From an uncultured Pelagibacteraceae bacterium (lineage in GTDB: Bacteria > Pseudomonadota > Alphaproteobacteria > Pelagibacterales > Pelagibacteraceae), in contig CACBXW010000004.1 of NCBI GenBank assembly GCA_902543295.1, positions 62,001-126,000 on the forward strand: a stretch of 64,000 nt of DNA. The letters are read 5' to 3'. The position numbers and the translations under genes are program-made. Of this stretch, positions 50,420 to 58,175 are shown piece by piece. Positions within the stretch are counted from its first letter, which is position 1. Each line of letters opens with the position of its first letter. A model generated the notes under the pieces. The model saw only the letters and a program-made list of their open reading frames with translations, had not been told where the DNA came from and made no database searches.

Positions 50420-50609
50420 ATTTTTATTTAAAGTATCGCTTTTAATCCTTGGTTTAATAGTAATTAGGTTTGGTATAATTCAGATTAGAAAGTACAAAAA
50501 GGGAGAAATTAGATCAAAGAATAATATTTTTAGTCAAATTTCATTTTTAATTTTCTTTGCTGCAATTATAGGGTTAGTTATTTATTCAATAATAGGCTTA
50601 CTAGAGTAA
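50412..50609 (+). CDS. Small two-helix membrane protein
   Basis: A 65-residue protein from ATG 50412, overlapping the previous stop by 8 bp. Two hydrophobic helices (about 3-23 and 44-63) flank a charged loop (RKYKKGEIRSKNN). A longer reading from 50367 is less likely. Translationally coupled to the DUF4174-like gene. No known family. Confidence 0.6.
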   Translation: MIEFLFKVSLLILGLIVIRFGIIQIRKYKKGEIRSKNNIFSQISFLIFFAAIIGLVIYSIIGLLE

Positions 50610-50659
50610 GCTAATTTATCTCATATTATAATTTTTAAATTCTAATAAAGAGCTTGATT

Positions 50660-52087
50660 ATGAAAAAAATTATCTTTGTTTTTCTTTGCATTTTATCAAT
50701 GTTTAACCATGCAAATGCTAAAGACTTTTTCTTAAATATTACCGATCAAATTGCAGAAAATGAGTTTCGACTAAGCTACGGAGTTTCAGTTACGGATGTT
50801 AATCAAGATAATAATTATGATTTTGTGGTAACTGGCTTTGGTTTCAAAAATTTAGCGCTTTCTTATAAAGATGGAAAGTTAATCAATATAGTAAATGAAA
50901 AAATATTTACAGATGAAGAAAGAAGAACAATTGGTGTTGCCGCATGTGATATCGATCAAGATGGTTATGAAGAAATATATTTTTTAAATACTGATACATA
51001 TAGTGGATCAAAAATTTATTCTGATCGATTAATAGATTTAAATAATAATAAATTTGAGGATTTATTTGAAAAAGAAATTAATCAAAATGAATTAAATTTA
51101 ACAGCTGGAAGGTCAGTTGTTTGTGTAGATAGAAATGGTGATGGTGCATACGGTATTTATGTTGCAAATTATGGTGGTCCAACTCGATTTTATGAATTAA
51201 TTAGAGATCGAATAAAAGACCAAGCAAAATCATTATCAATTGATAAAATTACTGGAGGTAGAGCCATAGTATCTGGACACATTCTTTCAGACCGATCAGA
51301 TATTTTTGCTGCAAATGAAAGAGGAGATAACTTTTTATACTATAATTCTAAAGGATCTTTCCAAGATGTTGCTGAAGAGTATGCAGTTCAAGATAGATTT
51401 GAAAATGGTAGAGGCACAGCTTTAAGTGATCTTTTATATAGAGGAAGATTAGATATTTTATCCTCAAACTGGGATGGAATGCATAGAGCATATGTTTTAG
51501 ATGGAGATAAATTTAAAGATATATCAACATCTCCATACAATGATCCTACAAAAATAAGAACAGTTATTTCAGCTGATTTTGATAATGATGGATATGATGA
51601 AATTTTTATGAACAATATTGGAGAACCAAATAAACTTTTCAAAGTATTAGAGGGTGGAGTATTTAAAGAAATTAAAATAGAAAATGGTTTAGAGACAGTT
51701 GGTCTTGGAACCGGAGCAGCAGTTGCAGACGTTGATGGAGATGGAATTTTAGAGCTATTAGTTTCTCACGGAGAGTCAGGGTTTCAACCTTTAACTTTAT
51801 ATAAAGCAGATGTACAAAATTTTAATTATCTACGTATTAAACCACTTAATCAGTATGGAGCTCCAGCAAGAGGGGCAACAGTAACAATGAAATCTAATAA
51901 AAGAATTCACTCAAAAACAATAGATGCAGGCTCAGGATATCTTTGTCAGATGGAACCCGTTGCCCATTATGGAATAAGAAAAGGTGAAAAAGACTTTAAA
52001 GTTGAAATTAAATGGACTGATGGATCAATAGAATCATTTGATATTGATGAATTAAATAAAACTTACGAATTTAGACAAAAACTATAG
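50660..52087 (+). CDS. Secreted FG-GAP/ASPIC repeat protein
   Basis: A 475-residue exported protein. A signal peptide (about 1-20, ending NHANAKD) is followed by several calcium-type FG-GAP/VCBS repeats with D-x-D/N-x-D/N-G loops: DVNQDNNYD, DIDQDGYEE, DRNGDGAYG, DFDNDGYDE and DVDGDGILE. The last ~85 residues (from NYLRIKPLNQYGAPARGATV) form an ASPIC/UnbV domain. Such proteins form beta-propellers at the cell surface or periplasm, for adhesion or ligand binding. ATG 50660 is preferred to a TTG two codons upstream. Confidence 0.85.
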   Translation: MKKIIFVFLCILSMFNHANAKDFFLNITDQIAENEFRLSYGVSVTDVNQDNNYDFVVTGFGFKNLALSYKDGKLINIVNEKIFTDEERRTIGVAACDIDQDGYEEIYFLNTDTYSGSKIYSDRLIDLNNNKFEDLFEKEINQNELNLTAGRSVVCVDRNGDGAYGIYVANYGGPTRFYELIRDRIKDQAKSLSIDKITGGRAIVSGHILSDRSDIFAANERGDNFLYYNSKGSFQDVAEEYAVQDRFENGRGTALSDLLYRGRLDILSSNWDGMHRAYVLDGDKFKDISTSPYNDPTKIRTVISADFDNDGYDEIFMNNIGEPNKLFKVLEGGVFKEIKIENGLETVGLGTGAAVADVDGDGILELLVSHGESGFQPLTLYKADVQNFNYLRIKPLNQYGAPARGATVTMKSNKRIHSKTIDAGSGYLCQMEPVAHYGIRKGEKDFKVEIKWTDGSIESFDIDELNKTYEFRQKL

Positions 52088-52145
52088 GACAATACTACTC
52101 ATTATATAGTGTTGAAAAATTATAAAGCTTTTATATATCAAGATT

Positions 52146-52289
52146 ATGACCATTTGTTCTTTATCATTATTGGCATTATTTGTTTCAGGAATTGTGATGT
52201 ATCTTTTTAGGGAACCATCTGAGGAAGAATTAAAAAAATTTAATAGCAAAACTCAAGACCGAAGTAACTGGTCAAATATGGGTTTTTAA
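52146..52289 (+). CDS. Single-span membrane micro-protein
   Basis: An open frame of 47 residues from ATG 52146: a hydrophobic helix (about 3-21), then a polar acidic-to-basic tail (REPSEEELKKFNSKTQDRSN). It stands between the ASPIC protein and a Cys-rich secreted protein, 11 bp before the latter. The amphiphilic tail and position favour a real gene. No family recognised. Confidence 0.5.
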   Translation: MTICSLSLLALFVSGIVMYLFREPSEEELKKFNSKTQDRSNWSNMGF

Positions 52290-52300
52290 ATCATTAATTC

Positions 52301-53002
52301 ATGTACAGTATTAAAAATATTCTTAGTCTTATTATATTTGTTATTTTTTTTTCAATTCCGACAAATTCAGTAAATTCTCAAGAAAAAAACTATTATCAAG
52401 ATATCGTTAATGATTGGAATAAAATTTTCCCAGACAGAAATAGAAATGCTGCAGGTCCTAAATTTTTTAAATATATAATTGATAAAGATATCTCTTATGA
52501 AGATTTTGTTGAATATAATAAATTATATTGTGCGGTATCAGGTTCTTTAATAAGTCCAAATGCTGTACCAGAATATGTTTATTTGAGTGAAAACAATACG
52601 GGCAAGAAAATATGTGGTGAATATTATAGATGCTGTATTCCATGTTCCTGTGATTTAATGAAATATTCAAAAACAACTAAAATGAAACATAAATTTAAAG
52701 GCATAGAAAAAGAATTTTATGTTTTCACAATTGAAAATCCTTGTGGGAAAACAGATTTTCCTGAAAGGGTAAACAAAAAATATTTTTGTAATGGCAATGA
52801 TTTAGATACGAAACAGGTTTCAGTAATAGATGGAAAACTGGTCATTGGTTTATTACACAAAGCCAAAACCTGCACACAATATAATGTTAATGCCATAGAC
52901 AGGCACCAGGTGACTGGCAGATATTGCACGCTTAGAAACAATACTCCATTAGATCAGCTTCAGTCAGGTATGGGAGATATATTCATTAAACTTGCAAGAT
53001 AA
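52301..53002 (+). CDS. Cys-rich secreted protein, unknown
   Basis: A 233-residue exported protein. A signal peptide (about 1-27, ending NSVNSQEK) is followed by ten cysteines, five of them clustered in KICGEYYRCCIPCSCDLMKY (near 103-122), then singles in ENPCGKT, KYFCNGN, AKTCTQY and GRYCTLR. The spacing suggests disulfides or a metal site in the periplasm. Cysteine-rich proteins are rare in this window. Not recognised; it probably belongs with the small genes on either side. Confidence 0.65.
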   Translation: MYSIKNILSLIIFVIFFSIPTNSVNSQEKNYYQDIVNDWNKIFPDRNRNAAGPKFFKYIIDKDISYEDFVEYNKLYCAVSGSLISPNAVPEYVYLSENNTGKKICGEYYRCCIPCSCDLMKYSKTTKMKHKFKGIEKEFYVFTIENPCGKTDFPERVNKKYFCNGNDLDTKQVSVIDGKLVIGLLHKAKTCTQYNVNAIDRHQVTGRYCTLRNNTPLDQLQSGMGDIFIKLAR

Positions 53003-53026
53003 CACCAAGATTATATATTCATTAAA

Positions 53027-53296
53027 ATGGTATTATATAACGAAAAAATTAAACACCTTAGTTGTTCTGATTTAAGGGTGTTTTTGAAAAGATTAGTCAA
53101 AGATAAGATAGAAAAAGAGTGGACCGAGGACTTCATTGATAATATGAACCTCGTAATAATCCCAAGAATGACAATAAAAAGACGTTATGAGAATAAGGGC
53201 ATAGATATGTCAAGACTGATTGATAATCCTACCTACTATCAGCATGTCAAAAAGAGTGTCGACTCCCGAGGCAATCTTGAATTTAAAGATCGATAA
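53027..53296 (+). CDS. Small soluble protein, unknown
   Basis: An 89-residue, charged, mostly helical protein (RVFLKRLVKDKIEKEWTEDF near 17-36; PTYYQHVKKSVDSRGNLEF near 68-86), 24 bp after the Cys-rich gene. No signal peptide or membrane helix. Codon use is slightly less AT-rich than that of its neighbours. No family recognised. Confidence 0.6.
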   Translation: MVLYNEKIKHLSCSDLRVFLKRLVKDKIEKEWTEDFIDNMNLVIIPRMTIKRRYENKGIDMSRLIDNPTYYQHVKKSVDSRGNLEFKDR

Positions 53297-53384
53297 TTTT
53301 TTTCCGATACGCCAATTTAATCCCTAGCACTGCATTCATATTTTCTGTAAGCTGCTTTAAAAAAAACAAACTTAAGAGGGAAAT

Positions 53385-54359
53385 ATGAACAAATATTATA
53401 AGATAATTGTTGTTTTATTATCTTCTCTATTTCTAAGTTTCTCAGCAAATTCAACTGAAGTAAAATTTGGACACGTAGGAAAACCTGGATCTTTATTTTC
53501 TGCATCAGTTGATCATTTTGCTAAACTTGCAAATGAGAGATTAGGCAGCAAAGGAAAAGTAACTGTTTTTGGTTCTTCGCAACTTGGTAAAGACAAACAA
53601 GGAATGCAAAAACTTAAATTAGGTACAGTTAACATGTGGTTACCTTCATCAGTAATGGCATCTATTCATGATGAGTTTGGTGTATTTGATATGCCTTTCA
53701 TTATTAAAGACAGAAAACACATGAATAAAGTTGAAAGCCAAGTTTTACCAGGTATGTTTAAAAATCTTGAAGATAAAACTGGATACAAAGTTATTGCTGT
53801 TTGGGAAAATGGATTTAGACATATCACAAACAACACTAGACCAATTAACACTCCAGGTGACTTAAAAGGAATTAAATTAAGAACACCTAAATCAAAATGG
53901 AGAGTTAAAATGTTCCAATCATATGGTGCAAACCCAACTCCAATGTCTTTCTCAGAAGTATTTACTGCTTTGAAAACAGGAACAATGGATGGACAAGAAA
54001 ACCCATATGCTCAGATTGCTAGTGCTAAGTTCCAAGAAGTTCAAAAATATTTATCAATTACAGGTCACGTTTACACTCCTGCTTATGTAACAGTACATAA
54101 AGACCACTGGAGCAAATTACCTGCAGATGTACAAAGTATTTTAGAGCAAGCTGCTAAAGATACACAAAAATTTGTGTACGCTGAAGCTGCTAATCTTGAA
54201 AAATCTTTATTGGGAGTTATCAAATCAGCTGGAGTTCAAGTTAACGAAGCTGACAAAGGTGCTTTCATTAGTGCAAGTAAAGGAATATACGATCAATTCG
54301 CGTCAGAAGTACCAACTGGTGGTGCGTTAATTGATAAAGTATCGTCTTTAGCAAATTAA
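53385..54359 (+). CDS. dctP: TRAP transporter substrate-binding protein DctP
   Basis: A 324-residue periplasmic binding protein with signal peptide (about 1-23). Family hallmarks are the carboxylate-binding Arg region GIKLRTPKSKWRVKMFQSYG near 165-184, PTPMSFSEVFTALKTGTMDG near 187-206 and QENPYAQI. TRAP systems import organic acids with sodium. An AGAGGG ribosome site precedes it. It is followed by a strong hairpin, then dctQ and dctM. The downstream CoA and FAD enzymes suggest a hydroxy- or branched organic acid. Confidence 0.92.
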   Translation: MNKYYKIIVVLLSSLFLSFSANSTEVKFGHVGKPGSLFSASVDHFAKLANERLGSKGKVTVFGSSQLGKDKQGMQKLKLGTVNMWLPSSVMASIHDEFGVFDMPFIIKDRKHMNKVESQVLPGMFKNLEDKTGYKVIAVWENGFRHITNNTRPINTPGDLKGIKLRTPKSKWRVKMFQSYGANPTPMSFSEVFTALKTGTMDGQENPYAQIASAKFQEVQKYLSITGHVYTPAYVTVHKDHWSKLPADVQSILEQAAKDTQKFVYAEAANLEKSLLGVIKSAGVQVNEADKGAFISASKGIYDQFASEVPTGGALIDKVSSLAN

Positions 54360-54371
54360 CATAATTTGTAA

Positions 54372-54394
54372 CAGGCCCTCTATCAGAGGGCCTG
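54372..54394 (+). repeat. Strong hairpin between dctP and dctQ
   Basis: A perfect 10-bp GC-rich stem (54372-54381 with 54385-54394) with a 3-base loop, followed by nine A and then the dctQ ATG, not by T. It is thus not an intrinsic terminator on the plus strand. It more likely protects the 3' end of a processed dctP message and so raises the amount of binding protein. On the minus strand it would have a preceding T-run only. Confidence 0.75.
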
Positions 54395-54402
54395 AAAAAA
54401 AA

Positions 54403-54912
54403 ATGACATTGCAAAAATTTATAAATTCTTACGAAAAAATATTAAAACTAATACTGTTTATAATGATGGTAGCATTAGCAGTAACAGTTTTGCTTGGTGT
54501 CACCTTTCGTTTTGCTGGCAGCGCTTTAGTTTGGTATGACGAGGTTGCAGCTGTTCAGCTTGCTTGGATAACTTATTATGGTTCAGCCTATGCGGCTTTG
54601 AAAGGCTCTCACATAAGTGTTCCAAGTATTTTCAAAGCCTTTCCATTAGCACTTAGAAAAATTTTCTTTGTAGTGTCAAAATTAGTTGTTTATGGTTTTT
54701 TAATATTATTGGCTTACTATGGTTATTTAGTTTTAACTCTTATAACAGGAGAAACCTTAGTAACATTAGAGTGGGTTCCCCAACCTTTTGTACAATCAGT
54801 TATTCCAATTGCATCATGTTTATTTATTTTATCTGAAACTTTAAGAATACCTGAAGACTATAAAAATTTAGTTCTTCAAACAACAGGTGACGAGCAAACA
54901 GGAGATATTTAA
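54403..54912 (+). CDS. dctQ: TRAP transporter small permease DctQ
   Basis: A 169-residue membrane protein with four helices. The family segment VTFRFAGSALVWYDEVAAVQLAWITYYGSA lies near 34-63, and its Trp-Tyr-Asp-Glu is diagnostic. It forms the small subunit of the transporter with DctM, whose start overlaps its stop (TAATG). No Shine-Dalgarno precedes it: its ATG is 8 bp after the dctP hairpin and follows a run of A. Confidence 0.9.
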   Translation: MTLQKFINSYEKILKLILFIMMVALAVTVLLGVTFRFAGSALVWYDEVAAVQLAWITYYGSAYAALKGSHISVPSIFKAFPLALRKIFFVVSKLVVYGFLILLAYYGYLVLTLITGETLVTLEWVPQPFVQSVIPIASCLFILSETLRIPEDYKNLVLQTTGDEQTGDI

Positions 54913-56195
54913 TGATAATTCTTACAATGTTTGCAGTCCTTCTACTTCTTTTATCTATCAATGTACCTATCGCTATTGGCCTTGCAGTAACAACAATTAT
55001 TGCAATGGTATTGAAGACAGGAACAAGTTTTTTAATTGATACAGCAATAGTTATGTTTGATGGATCAATGAAGTTCCCATTGATTGCTATTCCATTATTT
55101 ATCCTAGCCGGATCAATTATGAATAGTGCAGGTATTTCTAGAAGATTAATAGCTTTTGCTTCAGCGCTTGTTGGATTTATCAAGGGTGGTTTAAGTATGA
55201 TCAACATTGCTACCTCTATGTTTTTTGCTGAAATTTCTGGATCTGCGGTTGCTGATGTTGCTGCATTAGGATCTATTTTAATTCCAGCGATGAAGAAAAA
55301 AGGATACCCTGGTCCTTTCGCTGCTGCAGTAACTTCATCTTCAGCATCATTAGCGATAATTATTCCACCTTCAATACCAATGATTGTTTATGCGGTAATG
55401 GCTCAAAGTTCAGTTGTGCAATTGTTTGTAGCAGGAATAGTTCCAGGAGTAATAGGTGGCTTCTTCTTAATGTTAGCAGCATATATTACTGCAAGACGTA
55501 AAAATTTTCCTGTTGAAGAAACATTTAATATTCCAAATGTTAAGAAAACTGCAAAAGATGCAGCATTAGCATTTTTATTACCAATTATTATCTTAGGTGG
55601 AATTTTTGGAGGAGTTGTAACTGCAACTGAAGGAGCAGGTTTAGCAGTTGTAGCATCATTAGTTATTGGATTTATTTATAAAGAAATAGATTTTAAAAGA
55701 TTATACGAGTCAGCTTGTGAAGGAGCAATTCAAACTGCTTCAGTAATGTTATTAGTAGCTGCATCTGTATTACTTGGTGAATTTTTAACAATTGAACAAA
55801 TCCCACAAAAAGTTGCAGAGTCAATTATTGATTTTACAAATAATAAATATGCAGTCTTAGGAATACTTAATGTATTTCTTTTAGTAATAGGTTTCTTTTT
55901 ACATTCAGTTGCCGCAATAATTTTGACAGTTCCAATTGTAATGCCATTAGTTAATGCGGTAGGTATTGATCCAGTTCACTTTGGTATAATTGTAACTTTA
56001 AATTTAGCAATTGGTCAACAAACACCACCAGTTGCAAGTGTTCTAGTTACAGCTTGCTCTGTTGCAAAAGCAGACATATGGGATGTAACAAGATCGAATA
56101 TATCCTTTATATGTGTGTTATTAGTATTGTTAATGTTAGTAACTTATGTTCCAGCTATACCAATGACATTAGTTGAGTTTTTTTATAGGAGCTAA
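54912..56195 (+). CDS. dctM: TRAP transporter large permease DctM
   Basis: A 427-residue protein with about twelve helices. Family motifs include FPLIAIPLFILAGSIMNSAG near 55-74, FFAEISGSAVADVAALGSIL near 104-123, SSASLAIIIPPSIPMIVY near 138-155 and a C-terminal NLAIGQQTPPVASVL near 377-391. It carries the sodium-coupled transport path. Its stop abuts the crotonase gene start, tying transport to catabolism in one transcript. Confidence 0.93.
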   Translation: MIILTMFAVLLLLLSINVPIAIGLAVTTIIAMVLKTGTSFLIDTAIVMFDGSMKFPLIAIPLFILAGSIMNSAGISRRLIAFASALVGFIKGGLSMINIATSMFFAEISGSAVADVAALGSILIPAMKKKGYPGPFAAAVTSSSASLAIIIPPSIPMIVYAVMAQSSVVQLFVAGIVPGVIGGFFLMLAAYITARRKNFPVEETFNIPNVKKTAKDAALAFLLPIIILGGIFGGVVTATEGAGLAVVASLVIGFIYKEIDFKRLYESACEGAIQTASVMLLVAASVLLGEFLTIEQIPQKVAESIIDFTNNKYAVLGILNVFLLVIGFFLHSVAAIILTVPIVMPLVNAVGIDPVHFGIIVTLNLAIGQQTPPVASVLVTACSVAKADIWDVTRSNISFICVLLVLLMLVTYVPAIPMTLVEFFYRS

Positions 56196-56978
56196 ATGAG
56201 CAAATTAATTAAAGTAAATAAAAAAAATAAACATTTAGTTGAAGTTGTTATCAATAGACCAGAAAAACTAAATGCAATGACTAAGCCAATGTGGATTGAG
56301 CTTGGCAAAGTTTTCAAAAAGTTATCTAAGAATAAAAATTTAAGATGTATTATTATAAGAGGAGAGGGTGGTAAATCTTTTTCACCAGGAAATGATATTG
56401 GAGAATTTAAAAAACAAAGATCTTCATCAAAATTAGCAAAATCTTACGGTAAATTTTTACACGGAACACTTGGAGCAATTTTTGATTGTCCAATACCAAC
56501 AATTGCTTTGATAGAAGGAATATGTGTCGGTGGTGGATTAGAAATAGCAGGATGTTGTGACATTAGAATTTGTGGCAAAAGCTCTAGGTTTGGAGTTCCA
56601 ATTAAAAGATTAGGCTTAACAATGGCTGCAAAAGAACTTGAGGTACTTTTAAAAGTAACCAATTATACAATTGCAATGGAAATATTATTTGAAGGAAGAG
56701 TCTTTGGAGCTGATGAAGCATTTCAGAAGAGGTTAGTTAATAGAGTAGTTAATGATAAAGATGTTGAAAAAGAAGCTTATAAATCAGCTGAATTAATATG
56801 CGAAGGTGCTCCAAAAGTTGCAAGGTGGCACAAACAATTTGCAAGAAACATTTTAAAAAATGGAAAAGTTACAGAAAAAATAAATAATCTTGGTTACAAA
56901 TGTTACGATACCCAAGACTTTAAAATTGGATATCAATCTTTCCTAAACAAAACAAAACCAAAATTCAAAAATAAGTAA
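56196..56978 (+). CDS. Enoyl-CoA hydratase/isomerase (crotonase) family
   Basis: A 260-residue crotonase-fold protein. Oxyanion-hole segments are FSPGNDIGEF near 66-75 and GICVGGGLEIAGCCDIRICG near 108-127. The usual catalytic Glu pair is not evident in the RLGLTMAAKELEVLLK stretch, so it may be a lyase or dehalogenase-type member rather than a hydratase. It acts on a CoA thioester, probably formed by the CoA-transferase encoded next. It directly follows dctM and precedes the transferase by 3 bp. Confidence 0.82.
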   Translation: MSKLIKVNKKNKHLVEVVINRPEKLNAMTKPMWIELGKVFKKLSKNKNLRCIIIRGEGGKSFSPGNDIGEFKKQRSSSKLAKSYGKFLHGTLGAIFDCPIPTIALIEGICVGGGLEIAGCCDIRICGKSSRFGVPIKRLGLTMAAKELEVLLKVTNYTIAMEILFEGRVFGADEAFQKRLVNRVVNDKDVEKEAYKSAELICEGAPKVARWHKQFARNILKNGKVTEKINNLGYKCYDTQDFKIGYQSFLNKTKPKFKNK

Positions 56979-56981
56979 TAG

Positions 56982-58175
56982 ATGACCGCATCATTAAAAG
57001 GCATTCGTGTACTTGAGATGGCACAAATAATGGCTGGTCCTACATGTGGATTACTATTAGCTGATCTTGGTGCAGAGGTAATTAAAATAGAAAAGACACC
57101 TGGCGGAGATGATACCAGAAACTTCTTGCCACCAGAAATTAATGGTGAGTCTGCAGCTTTCATGATGATGAATAGAAATAAGAAAGGTATCGCATTAAAT
57201 TTAAAAGACAAAGATGGAATAGAAATATTTAAAACTATGGTAAAAAATTCTGATGTAGTTTTGGAGAATTTTAGAAAAGGAACATTAGAAAAATTAGGCG
57301 TTGGATACGATGTTATGTCAGAAATTAATCCTAAAATCATTTTATGTGAAATTTCTGGATACGGTAGAACGGGTCCTTACGCAGATAAAGGAGGATTTGA
57401 TTTAGTTGCACAAGGCATGAGTGGATTAATGAGTATTACTGGTGAAAGTAAAGATAAACCACCAATGAAAGTCGGTGCACCTATAACAGATATAACAGCA
57501 GGTTTACTTGCGGCTAGTGGAATTTTAGCAGCTTTAGTTCACAGAGAAAAAACAGGTGAGGGACAAAAAGTCGATACATCACTATATGAAGCGGGTATTG
57601 TTCATACTTACTGGCAGTCTGCTATTGCAGGTGCCACAGGGGACTCACCTGGTCCTTTAGGATCGGCACATCCTTTAACAGCTCCTTATCAAGCATTTAA
57701 AACAAAAGATAAATGGATTACGGTAGGTGCTTCAAATCAAAACACTTGGCTTATGTTACTTAAAGCAATTGGTCGTGAAGATTTGCAAGAAAATGAAAAG
57801 TTTTCATCTAACTTAAATAGAAAACAAAATTTAAAAGAATTAGTTGATATTCTTAATGAAGAACTAATTAAAAAAACTTCTAGTGAATGGTTAAAAATCT
57901 TTGATGATAATGGATTACCATGCGGACCTATTAACTCGATAACAGACATGTTTAAAGATCCTCAAACAATTGAAAGAGAAATGGTTATAGAGGTAGATAA
58001 TAAAAAAGCTGGTAAAAGTAGGGCTATTGGTATGCCAATTAAATTTTCAAAAAGTAAAACAGAAAAATCAAAAGGTGCTCCAAATTTAGGAGAACATACT
58101 AAAGAGGTTATGCAAATTTTTGGTTACAAAGATGACCAGATTGAAGATTTTTATAACAGAAAAGTAATTCTTTAA
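56982..58175 (+). CDS. Class III CoA-transferase (CaiB/BaiF family)
   Basis: A 397-residue protein of usual family length. It begins LKGIRVLEMAQIMAGPTCGL (about 5-24), with DLGAEVIKIEKTPGGDDTR near 28-46, NRNKKGIALNLKD near 66-78 and the catalytic Asp in GGFDLVAQGMSGLMSITG near 138-155. It transfers CoA to a carboxylic acid, as formyl-, succinyl- or carnitine-CoA transferases do. The acid is presumably the TRAP substrate. Its stop overlaps the convergent FAD enzyme by 4 bp. Confidence 0.9.
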   Translation: MTASLKGIRVLEMAQIMAGPTCGLLLADLGAEVIKIEKTPGGDDTRNFLPPEINGESAAFMMMNRNKKGIALNLKDKDGIEIFKTMVKNSDVVLENFRKGTLEKLGVGYDVMSEINPKIILCEISGYGRTGPYADKGGFDLVAQGMSGLMSITGESKDKPPMKVGAPITDITAGLLAASGILAALVHREKTGEGQKVDTSLYEAGIVHTYWQSAIAGATGDSPGPLGSAHPLTAPYQAFKTKDKWITVGASNQNTWLMLLKAIGREDLQENEKFSSNLNRKQNLKELVDILNEELIKKTSSEWLKIFDDNGLPCGPINSITDMFKDPQTIEREMVIEVDNKKAGKSRAIGMPIKFSKSKTEKSKGAPNLGEHTKEVMQIFGYKDDQIEDFYNRKVIL

